Assembly: GCF_031851795.1 (NCBI RefSeq) | Contig: NZ_CP134696.1 | Coordinates: forward strand, 5,208,001 to 5,272,000 | Reading direction: 5' to 3' | DNA: 64,000 nt | Source: Pontibacter sp. G13 | GTDB lineage: Bacteria; Bacteroidota; Bacteroidia; J057 | Shown: piece after piece, positions 16,500 to 26,367 of the stretch | Position numbering within the stretch: position 1 is the first letter of the stretch | How the letters are laid out: each line of letters starts with the position of its first letter | Notes under the pieces: generated by a model | What the model saw: the letters and a program-made list of their open reading frames with translations, nothing else | Database searches by the model: none | Told to the model about the DNA's origin: nothing | Program-made: the position numbers and the translations under genes

Positions 16500-17615
16500 A
16501 TGAAATTTCCCCATAGCTGGAAATTAGCCTGCCTAGCCCTAATGGCATTCTCTTGCAGCCAGCAGACCCAGACTCAGGTGTCCACCCCAAAAGCATCTGA
16601 AGCCCCTACCTATTTCACTTCCGAAGAAGAGACGCTCTATTTGGGCGAATACCAACCCTCGGCATTTAGTCAATCTCTGCAACCCGGCAACCGAATATTG
16701 GAACTCGAAGACTGGAATGTGTGGGGATGTTCACCTATCATGGGACCAGACGGCAAGGTGCATGTGTTCTTCTCCCGATGGCCTGGAGATCATAGCAATT
16801 GGCTCACCCAAAGCGAAATTGCCCATGCCGTCGCGGATCAACCCGAAGGGCCTTACACCGTCATAGGGACAGTTCTGAAGGGAAGAGGGGGTGCATTCTG
16901 GGATGCGCACACCATTCACAATCCCACGGTCCAAAAAGTCGGAGACAAATACGCCATGTTTTACCTCGGCAATAACCTCGATCGCGCTGCGGATTTTGAT
17001 GGGCAACATGCTTCCACCCAGCGAATTGGATTGGCGATGGCGGATGATCTGAACGGACCTTGGACGCGCGTGTCTGAAGAGCCGATTCTGGATATCAGTG
17101 ATACACGGGCAGATTGGGATAGCTACCTGACGACCAATCCTGCCTTACTCCAGCATCCCGATGGGCGCTATTGGCTGTATTACAAGGCTTGGGATCGCTA
17201 CAATGACAAGATGCGAAAAATGGGTGTCGCCATCTCCGACCAGATCGAAGGCCCCTACGAAAAGGTGGATACCAATCCACTCGTATCCTTCTCGCACCTC
17301 AAAAAGCAAGTCGAAGATGCCTATGTCTTCTACCACGATGCCAAGTTCTACATGGTCATGCGAGACATGGGCGTGATCCATCCACATGCGGGATTGATCC
17401 TCGAATCGAAGGATGGCCTGAATTGGTCAGAACCGATGCTGGGCTATGGATTTAGCAGGGATTTTCTGGGGGAGGAAAAAATCGAGCGCTTTGAACGTCC
17501 GCAAGTTCTGATGATCGACGGCCAACCTTCCTACCTGTTTTTGGCAGCGATGGGCGGAAAATATGGAACCTCTACGGCAGCAGTACTCAAGATCGACCAC
17601 TCAATATTCAAATAG
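16500..17615 (+). CDS. Five-bladed beta-propeller glycoside hydrolase (GH43/GH117/GH130-like), lipoprotein
   Basis: The 371-residue protein has a lipoprotein signal (LALMAFSC, lipid-attachable Cys about 19). The blade motifs are typical of the GH43/32/68/117/130 clan: DWNVWGCSPIMGPDGKVHVF, SEIAHAVADQPEGPY, HNPTVQKVGDKYAMFYLGN, IGLAMADDLNGPW and a later DAYVFYHDAKFYMVMRD. Assignment to one numbered family is not possible by eye. It is probably anchored in the outer membrane and cleaves a glycan end. Three bases separate it from the sulfatase gene, and a second sulfatase and a hybrid sensor follow, pointing to a sulfated polysaccharide substrate. Confidence 0.82.
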   Translation: MKFPHSWKLACLALMAFSCSQQTQTQVSTPKASEAPTYFTSEEETLYLGEYQPSAFSQSLQPGNRILELEDWNVWGCSPIMGPDGKVHVFFSRWPGDHSNWLTQSEIAHAVADQPEGPYTVIGTVLKGRGGAFWDAHTIHNPTVQKVGDKYAMFYLGNNLDRAADFDGQHASTQRIGLAMADDLNGPWTRVSEEPILDISDTRADWDSYLTTNPALLQHPDGRYWLYYKAWDRYNDKMRKMGVAISDQIEGPYEKVDTNPLVSFSHLKKQVEDAYVFYHDAKFYMVMRDMGVIHPHAGLILESKDGLNWSEPMLGYGFSRDFLGEEKIERFERPQVLMIDGQPSYLFLAAMGGKYGTSTAAVLKIDHSIFK

Positions 17616-17618
17616 GAC

Positions 17619-19244
17619 ATGAAACATTCGCTTGCACGTCATCTGACTCGGCTGGCCCTTGGGCTGTGCGCCGCGACGCTTTGCTGGGGCTGTGCTCCAA
17701 AGCCTCAGAAACCCAACATCCTGTACATCATGTCGGATGACCATACTTCCAACGGCATTGGCGCGTATGGAGGCCGATTCAAAGATCTGGGGATTACCCC
17801 TACGATCGATCAGCTGGCTTCCGAAGGGGTGATCTTCACCCAGAACTTCTGCAACAACTCCATCTGTGCGCCTTCCAGAGCCACGGTTTTGACGGGACAG
17901 TACAGCGTCAAAAACGGGGTGTTGGACCTTGCCGGAGGCTTAGAGGAAGCACGCCAATATCTGCCATTGGAACTTCGAAAGGCCGGATACCAGACTGCTA
18001 TTGTCGGGAAATGGCACTTGAAGCATGATCCTTCGGGCTTTGAATATTTCCAAGTGCTGCCCAATCAGGGAGATTATCAAAACCCGACCCTGTATAGCAA
18101 TGATACCACCATCGGCCCTGCTAGAGAACTGGACTTTAAATATGGCATCAAGCGGGAGGTTCATGCCAAAAAATACGAAGGCCATTCTACGGACGTGATC
18201 ACCGATATCGCCCTGGAGTGGTTTGGCAAACGCCGCAAAAAAGACCAGCCATTCTTCCTCGCGCTCCAATACAAGGCTCCACATGACATGTTTGATTATG
18301 CCCATCGCTATGAATCCTACATGGCCGATGTGGAATTTCCCGAGCCGGACAATATGTGGGATCAGGGAGACTGGGGATCGGTCGGTACTCGAGGTGCCCA
18401 CGATTCCCTGCGATCAGTCATTGGATCTTCCATCGGCAAGCGAAATGTGATCCGCAATATGGGGATGCACATGGACATCGACCCATCCTTGCCGGATTCT
18501 GTGTACAAGCATGAGGCCTACCAAGAATACATGCGTCGCTATTTCCGCTGCGTAAAGGGAATCGACGACAATCTCAAGCGCGTGTTTGCCTATTTGGAAG
18601 AAGAGGGATTGATGGACAATACCGTGATCGTCTACACCGCAGATCAAGGATTCTACCTCGGAGAGCACGATTTCATCGACAAACGCTGGATGTATGACGA
18701 AGCCATGCGGATGCCGCTGATCATGCGCTACCCCAAGGAAATTCCCGCAGGCACACAATGCGATTGGCTGACCAACAACACGGATTATGCACCTACACTT
18801 TTGGACTTTGCCGGGATTGAAACCCCTGATTACATGCAGGGCCGGAGCTTCAGAGGGGGATTGGATGGGAGTGCCCAGCCCTCAGATTGGCGGGAAGTCA
18901 CCTACTACCGCTATTACATGCACATGGCGCACAAGCACAACAATCCCGCACACGTCGGCATCCGGAACAAGCAATACAAACTGATCCTCTACTACGGAAC
19001 GGATTTCCAGAAACGCGATCGACCCAAGAAGGATGGAAACCGGTTTTGGGATGATACACCGGTAAGCTGGGAATTCTACGATCTGGAACGAGATCCGGGA
19101 GAAAATATCAACCTATATGATGATCCTGCCTATGCGGACATCATCGCCGATCTCAAGGAAAAATTGTATGCCGAGCGTGAGCGAATTGGAGATACCGACC
19201 TCGAATTCCCCGAAGCAATGGCAAGGATCGAAGGCGCGAAGTAA
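17619..19244 (+). CDS. Type I formylglycine-dependent sulfatase, exported
   Basis: A 541-residue sulfatase of the alkaline phosphatase fold. SICAPSRATVLTG at 81-93 holds the C-x-P-S-R motif whose Cys83 becomes formylglycine; D40/D41 in MSDDH and the later TADQGFYLGEH are metal-site segments. VGKWHLK gives the usual K/H pair. The signal segment ends near LCWGC, so it may be a lipoprotein, though the lipobox is not canonical. Cys-type sulfatases need a maturation enzyme (FGE or anSME), which is not encoded in this window. Its TAA stop overlaps the next gene's first possible ATG (TAATG). Confidence 0.92.
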   Translation: MKHSLARHLTRLALGLCAATLCWGCAPKPQKPNILYIMSDDHTSNGIGAYGGRFKDLGITPTIDQLASEGVIFTQNFCNNSICAPSRATVLTGQYSVKNGVLDLAGGLEEARQYLPLELRKAGYQTAIVGKWHLKHDPSGFEYFQVLPNQGDYQNPTLYSNDTTIGPARELDFKYGIKREVHAKKYEGHSTDVITDIALEWFGKRRKKDQPFFLALQYKAPHDMFDYAHRYESYMADVEFPEPDNMWDQGDWGSVGTRGAHDSLRSVIGSSIGKRNVIRNMGMHMDIDPSLPDSVYKHEAYQEYMRRYFRCVKGIDDNLKRVFAYLEEEGLMDNTVIVYTADQGFYLGEHDFIDKRWMYDEAMRMPLIMRYPKEIPAGTQCDWLTNNTDYAPTLLDFAGIETPDYMQGRSFRGGLDGSAQPSDWREVTYYRYYMHMAHKHNNPAHVGIRNKQYKLILYYGTDFQKRDRPKKDGNRFWDDTPVSWEFYDLERDPGENINLYDDPAYADIIADLKEKLYAERERIGDTDLEFPEAMARIEGAK

Positions 19245-19264
19245 TGGACAAGGAATTACCGAAT

Positions 19265-20908
19265 ATGAAAAACTTACTGTGTGGGTGGGGCGTGTGGATG
19301 ATGATCCTCCTGGGCAATGTCGCTTTGGCCCAAAATGCGAGACCCAATATCATTTTCATTCTCACCGACGATCAATCTGTGGGATACATGGGATGCGATG
19401 GAAACGACATCGTGCAGACCCCCAACCTCGATCAATTGGCTGCCGAGGGACTGTATTTCAAGCAGGCCTACATCACCAGCGGAATCTGTACGCCTAGCCG
19501 AGTATCCATGTTGCTGAGTCAATATGAGCGCAAGCATGGAGTCAATTTTAACTCCGGTACGAGCGTGTCGGAAGAGGCTTGGGAAGATGCCTATCCTCTC
19601 GTCCTGCGAAGAAATGGATACTATACCGGATGGGTCGGCAAAAACCACGCACCTGTTGGACAAGGCGGATATACCAGCGGCGTTATGGAGCAATCCTTTG
19701 ACTATTGGTATGCAGGGCATCGCCATCTGTCATTTTATCCGAAGAAGCGCCACGAAATCTTCAAGCATGCCCAAGCCAATACCCAGCCCGAGGTCTTGCT
19801 GGAAGGGGCGCTGGATTTCCTTTCGCCCAATGAGCAAAAATTGGAAGGCGCGATTCACTTTTTGGAGGCGCGCCCCGAGGACAAACCTTTCTGTCTCTCC
19901 ATCAATTTCAATCTGCCACACGATGCGGGTTCTGGCACCATGCGTTCGCTCAAGGATGATGACGAATTGTACCGGACGGGATATGCAGATGCAGAGATTC
20001 CGCTCCCGCCCAATTATGTTGCCAAGGCCGATATCGTCACCCCCAAACTCCCTACAGATTTGCTGAAAGTCCAGCATCGTCAGGTGGGCTATGACTACGT
20101 GGATGATCCGACCAGCTACCGCAAACGCTATACGCGCCATTTGCAGGCGATGACTGGGATCGATCGATTGGTGGGGAGATTACGGGCACGTCTGGAAGAA
20201 CTCGATCTGACGGACAATACGTTGATCATCTTCACGTCGGACCACGGATTGTTCGGCGGTCAGTTTGGACTGGGCGGCAAGGGACTCTGCTATCAGCAAG
20301 TGACGCATGTTCCCCTGATCATTTTCGATCCAAGTACGGCGGATGAACTGCCGAGCCACACCACGGATGCTCGGGTGCAGAGCATAGATTTGGCAGCGAC
20401 CCTGCTGACCAAAGCTGGGATCGAATTGCCTCAGACCTATCAGGGGCAGGATCTCTCCCCGATTTTGGCGGGCGGCGATGAGTCCGATGGTCGGGAATAT
20501 ATCTTCACGGAGAATCTCTGGTCCAATCATTTCGGCAATCCCCGATGTGAGGCGATCCAAGATGGCCGTTGGAAATACATCCGCTATTACTTCAATGGCA
20601 CGCTGGGAATCCACGACAAGCAGGCTTTTGCGGAAGATGTGGGGTATGGCAAAGTTTCACCCTATGGCCATGACAATCCGACCACGATGATCACGTATCG
20701 CCAGTTTGCCGAAGGCCCGCTTCAGGGAGAGCCCACAGTGTACGAGGAACTCTACGATCTCCAAAATGACCCTGCCGAGGCAGAGAATCTCATAGATGCC
20801 AAGAAGCATCGCAAGCACCTCCAAAGATTGAGAGACGCATGGGAACAACATCTGCGACAGGCTCGGGGAACGGAACCTCCCAAAGTGTTGGCACTTCCCA
20901 ATAAATAA
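19265..20908 (+). CDS. Type I formylglycine-dependent sulfatase, secreted
   Basis: From ATG 19265 the protein has 547 residues and a clean signal peptide ending NVALAQ. TDDQ at 35-38 supplies metal-binding aspartates and GICTPSRVSMLLS carries the C-T-P-S-R maturation motif (Cys75). TSDHGLFGGQFGLGGKG is the second metal segment; it lacks the usual LGEH ending, so substrate binding may differ. An ATG at 19244, overlapping the previous stop, is an alternative start adding seven residues. The arrangement implies cotranscription with the glycosidase and the first sulfatase. The two sulfatases are only distantly similar, so they probably remove sulfate from different positions. Confidence 0.92.
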   Translation: MKNLLCGWGVWMMILLGNVALAQNARPNIIFILTDDQSVGYMGCDGNDIVQTPNLDQLAAEGLYFKQAYITSGICTPSRVSMLLSQYERKHGVNFNSGTSVSEEAWEDAYPLVLRRNGYYTGWVGKNHAPVGQGGYTSGVMEQSFDYWYAGHRHLSFYPKKRHEIFKHAQANTQPEVLLEGALDFLSPNEQKLEGAIHFLEARPEDKPFCLSINFNLPHDAGSGTMRSLKDDDELYRTGYADAEIPLPPNYVAKADIVTPKLPTDLLKVQHRQVGYDYVDDPTSYRKRYTRHLQAMTGIDRLVGRLRARLEELDLTDNTLIIFTSDHGLFGGQFGLGGKGLCYQQVTHVPLIIFDPSTADELPSHTTDARVQSIDLAATLLTKAGIELPQTYQGQDLSPILAGGDESDGREYIFTENLWSNHFGNPRCEAIQDGRWKYIRYYFNGTLGIHDKQAFAEDVGYGKVSPYGHDNPTTMITYRQFAEGPLQGEPTVYEELYDLQNDPAEAENLIDAKKHRKHLQRLRDAWEQHLRQARGTEPPKVLALPNK

Positions 20909-20921
20909 TCGCATAAGACTT

Positions 20922-21136
20922 CTTGGGGTGTGCCCCCGCGTGCTGGCAATGAATGGCTCCGCTGGGCAGACGATTCGCGGGGTCGGCGTCTTCCGGACTC
21001 GCGGGTCGCTCGGTCGGTGGTAGGCTCGGCTAGACTTGGAAAAAAATCCCTCCCTTGTAAATCTCAACCAAGGGATCGTCTTGAAATCCACCGACTGAAT
21101 CCTCCAGGTGCCTCACACCGCACACATCAGCCGCAC
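20922..21136 (+). repeat. Dispersed intergenic element, copy 2
   Basis: Starts GGGGTGTGCCCCCGCGTGCTG and ends GCCTCACACCGC...CAGCCGCAC. The complementary ends (GGTGTG with CACACC) and the terminal CAGCCGCAC relate it to copies 1 and 6; the middle is strongly diverged. Confidence 0.55.
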
Positions 21137-21177
21137 ATCTTCAAGGTCGAAAGGAAGGATTCAGTTTCAGCTATATC

Positions 21178-21214
21178 ACAAATGGCCATTCCTCGAGGGG
21201 TGGCCATTTGTTTG
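21178..21214 (+). terminator. Hairpin, possible terminator of the sulfatase operon
   Basis: ACAAATGGCCA and TGGCCATTTGT form an 11-bp stem with a 12-base loop, followed by TTG rather than a long U run. It is 270 bases after the second sulfatase. Confidence 0.5.
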
Positions 21215-21623
21215 ATCATTCGGTGCTCAAAGGAGTCCGGAGCCTATTTTTAATCAAGAAGCCGGTGACGATATAAATCGCTTGAGTGGAACATTCATAG
21301 TCCTCTGGATTTGATTCCAAGAAATAAACTGACCACATGTAGCTGGAAGGGCTTCCTATCTGCGTGAGGAATGTTCAAATGGAGGCGCCATTTGTAAACG
21401 GTGGAGAGGGATTTGATCAATCGGCAGGTGGGAATACCGATCTGCTATTTTGAAGCAGACCATTCCAAAGGCCTTTCCAAGACGAATCTGAGATGGTTCA
21501 ACCGAGAATCTGGGACCGCTGGGAGCCCTACTGGGGAGTAAATGGCCAAAGGACTGTGCGATCGGTCAATTGTCCCTTATGCTGAATAAGCGTTATTTTT
21601 AGTCGGAAACTACTACCTCCTTT
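21215..21623. other. Upstream region of the hybrid two-component gene
   Basis: About 400 bases with no open frame of protein-like character and no recognised motif. Confidence 0.4.
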
Positions 21624-24600
21624 ATGCTTCTGCGAACGCTACTAATCGGATGCCTCATGCTGGCTTGCTCCTCTATGATGGGGCAAGTCGAGACCTTCTT
21701 CGAACACCTCTCCAGCAATGACGGCCTTTCCCAAAACGATGTCCTCTGTCTACATCAGGATCAGTTTGGGTATATCTGGATTGGGACCAATGATGGCCTC
21801 AACCAATACAATGGATATACATTCAAGACTTTCAAGCCAGACCCGGACGACCCATACTCCATCCGCGGCAACCTGATCAGTTGTATCGAGGAGGATGAGG
21901 AAGGCAATTTGTGGATTGGGACCATCGGGTATGGATTGAACTTCTTCGATAGGAAGGAGGATCGGTTTTATCCGCTGTCCATTCCCGAAGGGCGATTTCC
22001 CCAATTTTCCGATCAGGTCATCCGGGCCATATTCCTCGATAAACACAAGCGACTCTGGGTAGCTTCTCGAAAAGGGGTGTATGTGAGCGTATTGAGCGGA
22101 GACCGGCAAAGGGAGGATTTTGTCAAAATATGGGAGCCGGGCAAGACATTGGGAAAGACGGAGGTGCTGGTCAATTTCTTTTTTCAGGATCGGGCAGGGA
22201 CGATCTGGATGGGGACTAATCGCGGGTTTACGCAGGTCGAACCCTCCGGTGAGCACTGGACGTTTACTTCGGTTCCCATGCTTGGGAGAGCGCAGATTCA
22301 CACCATGTTGGAGTTGCCTGCCAGTCAGTTCCTGATCGGTACCAGCAAGGGAATTTACTTGATGGACCGCAATGGTAGATGGGATGGCAAAGTCAAGCTG
22401 GTCCATCCCCAACCCGTGTTGAACCTCGTCCAGCATGGGGAAACCATTTGGGGAGGAGCCAATGATGGATTGTGCCAATTTGAATGGAATGGGCATGAGC
22501 TCACCTTGGCCAAGCGCTACCAAAATGATATCGCACACGAAGCCAGCTTGAGCACAGATCGTCTAAAATCTTTGTTGGTCGATCGTACAGGAATCCTTTG
22601 GGTCGGTACGTTCGGAGGGGGTATCAATCAGCTGGATTTAGGCAGGAAGAACTTCCGCCACTACAGTCGGACCTTGAGGCCCGGAACCCTTGCCCACCAT
22701 ATTGTCCGATTGATCCATGAAGATAGCAACGGGTCTCTCTGGGTCGGTACGTACGGGGGAGGACTGAGTATGCTTCTCGCTGAGGACCACGACGGATCAT
22801 TCGAGCATTTTATACACTTCAAGGAAGTCGCCAATCCCGTATCCATGACTGAAATCCATCAGGACGGCCGGAAAATCCTCGAGATTGGTACCTCCGATGG
22901 CAAGGGCCCTTATCGGATAGACATCACGCGCCCAAGTCGGCAACCGGTGGTTTCCAAAACCCAAACTGGGGAAGGTGGCATTTTCAGCATTCATCAAGAC
23001 CAATATGGCCAAATCTGGTACGGAACCTATTCCAATGGCCTACTGAGGCGAACTGAGGTGGATGATCTTCAGGTGGATAGATTGGGACTCCAGCACGGAA
23101 TCCATAGTCTGACCATCAGAAATATCTACCAAGACAAGCATGGAAATCTTTGGATCGGGACTTCCAATGGTCTCCATCGTTTGAAAGCCGAGAAACTCCT
23201 AGACGAGTTCCCCCAATTCGAGCATTTTGGACATGATCCCGAGGATTCGACGAGTCTTAGCTTCGATTACATCATGCCCATTCTGGAAACAAGCGAAGGG
23301 GAAATGTGGATAGGAACACTCGGTGGCGGATTGAATCGGATGATCCAAGACCCTTCGGATGGATCGATTCGGTTTAAGGCCTATACCGAAAAGGAAGGAC
23401 TGGCCAACAATGCTGTCAAGGGGATCGAAGAGGATGATGAAGGGAATTTGTGGATTTCAACCAATCATGGGATTTCCCGATTTGATCCGCATGCGGAGAC
23501 TTTCCAAAATTTTGATCATAAGGATGGATTGCAAGGCAATGAGTTTCAGGAATTGACCTCCCTGCGCCTTGACAATGGAGATCTCATGTTTGGAGGGGTA
23601 AATGGCTTCAATGTATTTACCCCAGAGGAAATTCAGCAAAACCCCATCCCGCCCGAAGTCCGGATCAGTCGGATGTTTTTGGGGAATGAACCTGTCCAAC
23701 CCGGACAAAAGGTGGATGGCAGGCAGATTTTGGATCAAGTGGTCATGCTGAGCGATCACATCGAGTTGCAGCACAACCAAAACCATCTCGCCTTTGAATT
23801 CGAAGCCCTTCACTTTGCCGCTCCACAGAAAAACAAGTATCGCTACCGACTCAAGGATTTTGAAACTCAGTGGCGAGATATCCCGGCTTCTCAGAGAAGG
23901 GTGTCCTATACCAATCTGCCGCCTGGAGACTATACGTTTGAAGTGATGGCAGCCAATAGCGATGATGTCTGGAATCCCACGCCTGCGCAATTGCACGTCA
24001 CGATCCACCCTCCGTTTTGGCTGACGAACTGGGCGTATGGGGCTTATTTTCTGCTTATCGTAAGCTTGCTGTGGGCATTTCGTCGGTATACCCTGATTGG
24101 GGTGAAGGAGAAGCACGAACTCATGATGGAGCATCTACAGGCTGAAAAATTGGAGGAATTGAATCGCATGAAAGAGCGGTTTTTCACCAATGTATCCCAT
24201 GAGTTCAGGACGCCCCTTTCGCTCATTGGCGGACCTTTGAAGTACCTAAAGCATCACAATGCCATCCTGATGGCTCCCGAAAGGATGAAGCAGCTGAACT
24301 TGATCCAAAGAAATACCGATCTGTTGGAAAAGCTGATCAACCAATTGCTCGATTTTCAGCGCATCGAGCAAGGTCAGGAAAACCTGGAGATCTGCCATCA
24401 GAATTTGATTCCCCATGTCGAATCCATTCACGCCTCCTTTGAGTTTGTGGCCCAGCAGCGGGACTTACATTTTATGCTGGACTGCGAATTCGAAGAACTC
24501 ACCACGTACTTTAGCCCAGATGCCATTGAGAAAATACTCAATAATCTAATTTCCAATGCCTTTAAGTATACCCCGGATGGCGGAGAGGTACTGGTGAAAA

Positions 24601-25760
24601 TCTCCCGAATCTATCAACCCCATGAAGGCGAGTCTGAAGGATTTGTACAGATCGAAGTGATAGACGATGGAAGGGGAATTGCCCGTCACAACCTCAGCCG
24701 CATATTTGAGCGGTTTTTTCAGGAGGATGAAAGCGATCGATATCGTGGGGAAAGTATGGGGATTGGATTGGCGCTGACCCGTACCTTGGTGCAGCTTCAC
24801 CACGGTTCCATTCAGGTGGAAAGCGCCCCGCAGGAGGGAACACATTTTACTATCAAGCTTCCGATGTCAGCGCATTACTACGCAGATGATCAGGTATTGC
24901 CATGCTACATCAGCCCCAAGGAGGAGGGAAACTTCACGACTCCAGCAACGATCTCAAACGACGGATTGGAAGCGCATAAACCCGGCAAGAAACCCAAAAT
25001 ACTGTTGGTGGAAGACAACTCGGATTTGCGAACCTTCATTTGCGCGGGTCTGTCCCGAAAGTATCAGATCATTGAAGCTGTCAATGGACAAGATGGTCTG
25101 GACAAGCTCAAGGAACATCATCCCAATGTGATCGTCTCGGATGTCATGATGCCCGTCATGGACGGCATTACCTTTGCCAGCTCCGTCAAGCGTCAGTTTG
25201 AATACAATCATATTCCGATCCTATTCCTGACGGCAAGGTCGGATGATGAAACCCATCTTCAGGGTTTGCAATCTGGGGCCCATGACTTTATCGTCAAGCC
25301 TTTTGATTTAGGACACCTAGAACTCAAGCTCGACAATATTATCCGTTACCGCCGTGAGTTCCAGACCTACATCCAGCGCAAGCTCATGATTCAACCCGAA
25401 GAGATTGAGGTTACTTCCACCGACCGGGAATTTATAGATCGTGTCGTAGACTTATTGGAGGAACATATCATGGATTCGGAATTCAATGTGGAAATGGTCG
25501 TCCGAGAGCTAGGCATCAGCAGGACAGCGGCATATACCAAATGCAAGGAAATGACAGGTATCTCTTTGGGGGAATTCATCCGGCGGTTCAGACTCAAGCG
25601 AGCGCATCATTTACTGAGCACCACAGATCTGACCGTCAAGGAGATCATGTACATGTCTGGATTCAATACAGCTGGATATTTCTCGCGGTGTTTCAAGAAT
25701 ATGTATGGATATCTTCCCAGCGAGGTGCGATCACAGGCCATATCGCCCTCTACAGAGTAG
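21624..25760 (+). CDS. Hybrid two-component system sensor/regulator (propeller, Y_Y_Y, HisKA, HATPase, REC, AraC)
   Basis: A 1378-residue one-protein signalling system of the Bacteroidota HTCS type. After a signal peptide ending MMGQ, two seven-bladed propellers are built from repeats of the YIWIGTNDGLNQYN kind (about 25-690). A Y_Y_Y domain follows (about 725-795), then a membrane helix (803-822). The kinase has SHEFRTP with H859, NNLISNAFKYTPDGG, DDGRGIA and a GIGLALT G-box. A receiver has LLVEDN and D1173 in SDVMMPVMDG, and a C-terminal AraC HTH ends the protein. Such proteins bind oligosaccharides in the periplasm and switch on adjacent glycan-degradation genes. Its place beside the glycosidase and sulfatases suggests it regulates them. 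Confidence 0.95.
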   Translation: MLLRTLLIGCLMLACSSMMGQVETFFEHLSSNDGLSQNDVLCLHQDQFGYIWIGTNDGLNQYNGYTFKTFKPDPDDPYSIRGNLISCIEEDEEGNLWIGTIGYGLNFFDRKEDRFYPLSIPEGRFPQFSDQVIRAIFLDKHKRLWVASRKGVYVSVLSGDRQREDFVKIWEPGKTLGKTEVLVNFFFQDRAGTIWMGTNRGFTQVEPSGEHWTFTSVPMLGRAQIHTMLELPASQFLIGTSKGIYLMDRNGRWDGKVKLVHPQPVLNLVQHGETIWGGANDGLCQFEWNGHELTLAKRYQNDIAHEASLSTDRLKSLLVDRTGILWVGTFGGGINQLDLGRKNFRHYSRTLRPGTLAHHIVRLIHEDSNGSLWVGTYGGGLSMLLAEDHDGSFEHFIHFKEVANPVSMTEIHQDGRKILEIGTSDGKGPYRIDITRPSRQPVVSKTQTGEGGIFSIHQDQYGQIWYGTYSNGLLRRTEVDDLQVDRLGLQHGIHSLTIRNIYQDKHGNLWIGTSNGLHRLKAEKLLDEFPQFEHFGHDPEDSTSLSFDYIMPILETSEGEMWIGTLGGGLNRMIQDPSDGSIRFKAYTEKEGLANNAVKGIEEDDEGNLWISTNHGISRFDPHAETFQNFDHKDGLQGNEFQELTSLRLDNGDLMFGGVNGFNVFTPEEIQQNPIPPEVRISRMFLGNEPVQPGQKVDGRQILDQVVMLSDHIELQHNQNHLAFEFEALHFAAPQKNKYRYRLKDFETQWRDIPASQRRVSYTNLPPGDYTFEVMAANSDDVWNPTPAQLHVTIHPPFWLTNWAYGAYFLLIVSLLWAFRRYTLIGVKEKHELMMEHLQAEKLEELNRMKERFFTNVSHEFRTPLSLIGGPLKYLKHHNAILMAPERMKQLNLIQRNTDLLEKLINQLLDFQRIEQGQENLEICHQNLIPHVESIHASFEFVAQQRDLHFMLDCEFEELTTYFSPDAIEKILNNLISNAFKYTPDGGEVLVKISRIYQPHEGESEGFVQIEVIDDGRGIARHNLSRIFERFFQEDESDRYRGESMGIGLALTRTLVQLHHGSIQVESAPQEGTHFTIKLPMSAHYYADDQVLPCYISPKEEGNFTTPATISNDGLEAHKPGKKPKILLVEDNSDLRTFICAGLSRKYQIIEAVNGQDGLDKLKEHHPNVIVSDVMMPVMDGITFASSVKRQFEYNHIPILFLTARSDDETHLQGLQSGAHDFIVKPFDLGHLELKLDNIIRYRREFQTYIQRKLMIQPEEIEVTSTDREFIDRVVDLLEEHIMDSEFNVEMVVRELGISRTAAYTKCKEMTGISLGEFIRRFRLKRAHHLLSTTDLTVKEIMYMSGFNTAGYFSRCFKNMYGYLPSEVRSQAISPSTE

Positions 25761-25788
25761 GTCTAGGGTGATAGCCCTGCACGAAATA

Positions 25789-25818
25789 CATCGGGGGCGA
25801 CCTGACGATCGCCCCCGA
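25789..25818. terminator. Bidirectional hairpin terminator
   Basis: ATCGGGGGCGA and TCGCCCCCGAT form a perfect 11-bp GC-rich stem with an 8-base loop between two convergent genes. U runs are weak on both sides. Confidence 0.6.
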
Positions 25819-25854
25819 TTTGCTGCGGTTCTTCGAATATCTTTGTCCAGATCT

Positions 25855-26367
25855 CTAGTGAATCTTCTCTACTTTGATGGCGGCCAAAAGCCGATTGGAG
25901 AGATCGCGGATCGCCAGCAGGTATACACCATCCGCAAAACCATCTAGATTCCACCGCTCTTCCTGCGTTCCTGCTTGGAGAGAGAGTTCCCGTGGAGATC
26001 CGAGTGATTTGCCGCCAAGGTCGAGCCATTCTGCACGGAGTGTCATGGCAGAGGGTATGGTCAGTTTGAGGGTCACCTCGGCCAAGGTCGGATTTGGATA
26101 GATCGACCAGTCCACCTGAATGCCATCGAGCGGATCTTGGAGTGAAGTTCCATTGGGCTGGTCAGGCTGGTGAAATCCTTCAGTTAAGGTGATCGAACCC
26201 GATTGTACGGTTTCGATTCGCATCTCCCCGAGTGTCATGGACATCTGCAAATTTCCGCCTGTGGCATGCATCCCGGCAGCACCGATCACTTGAATCTGAA
26301 GGGTCTGGCCGCAAACCAGTACGGTTCCTGCAAGGAGGAATCCTAGTAAGAGGATCAATCTACTCAT
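25855..26367 (-). CDS. Small T9SS-sorted surface protein, partner of adhesin 1
   Basis: A 170-residue protein with a signal peptide ending VLVCGQ. A conserved N-terminal module has VIGAAGMHATGGNLQMSMTLG and LTEGFHQP, followed by a type A T9SS sorting domain that begins WSIYPNP and ends LLAAIKVEKIH. T9SS cargo is exported across the outer membrane and usually attached to the surface. Its ATG overlaps the stop of the adhesin gene by four bases (ATGA), implying coupled translation. A paralogue at 29793 sits in the same position after a second adhesin. The N-terminal module's role is unknown. Confidence 0.88.
   Translation of the reverse strand: MSRLILLLGFLLAGTVLVCGQTLQIQVIGAAGMHATGGNLQMSMTLGEMRIETVQSGSITLTEGFHQPDQPNGTSLQDPLDGIQVDWSIYPNPTLAEVTLKLTIPSAMTLRAEWLDLGGKSLGSPRELSLQAGTQEERWNLDGFADGVYLLAIRDLSNRLLAAIKVEKIH

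Noticed and set aside
16201-16503. A 100-codon plus-strand frame whose stop overlaps the glycosidase start
   Set aside because: Residue composition is not protein-like, no domain is visible and there is no supporting upstream signal; the overlap is probably chance.
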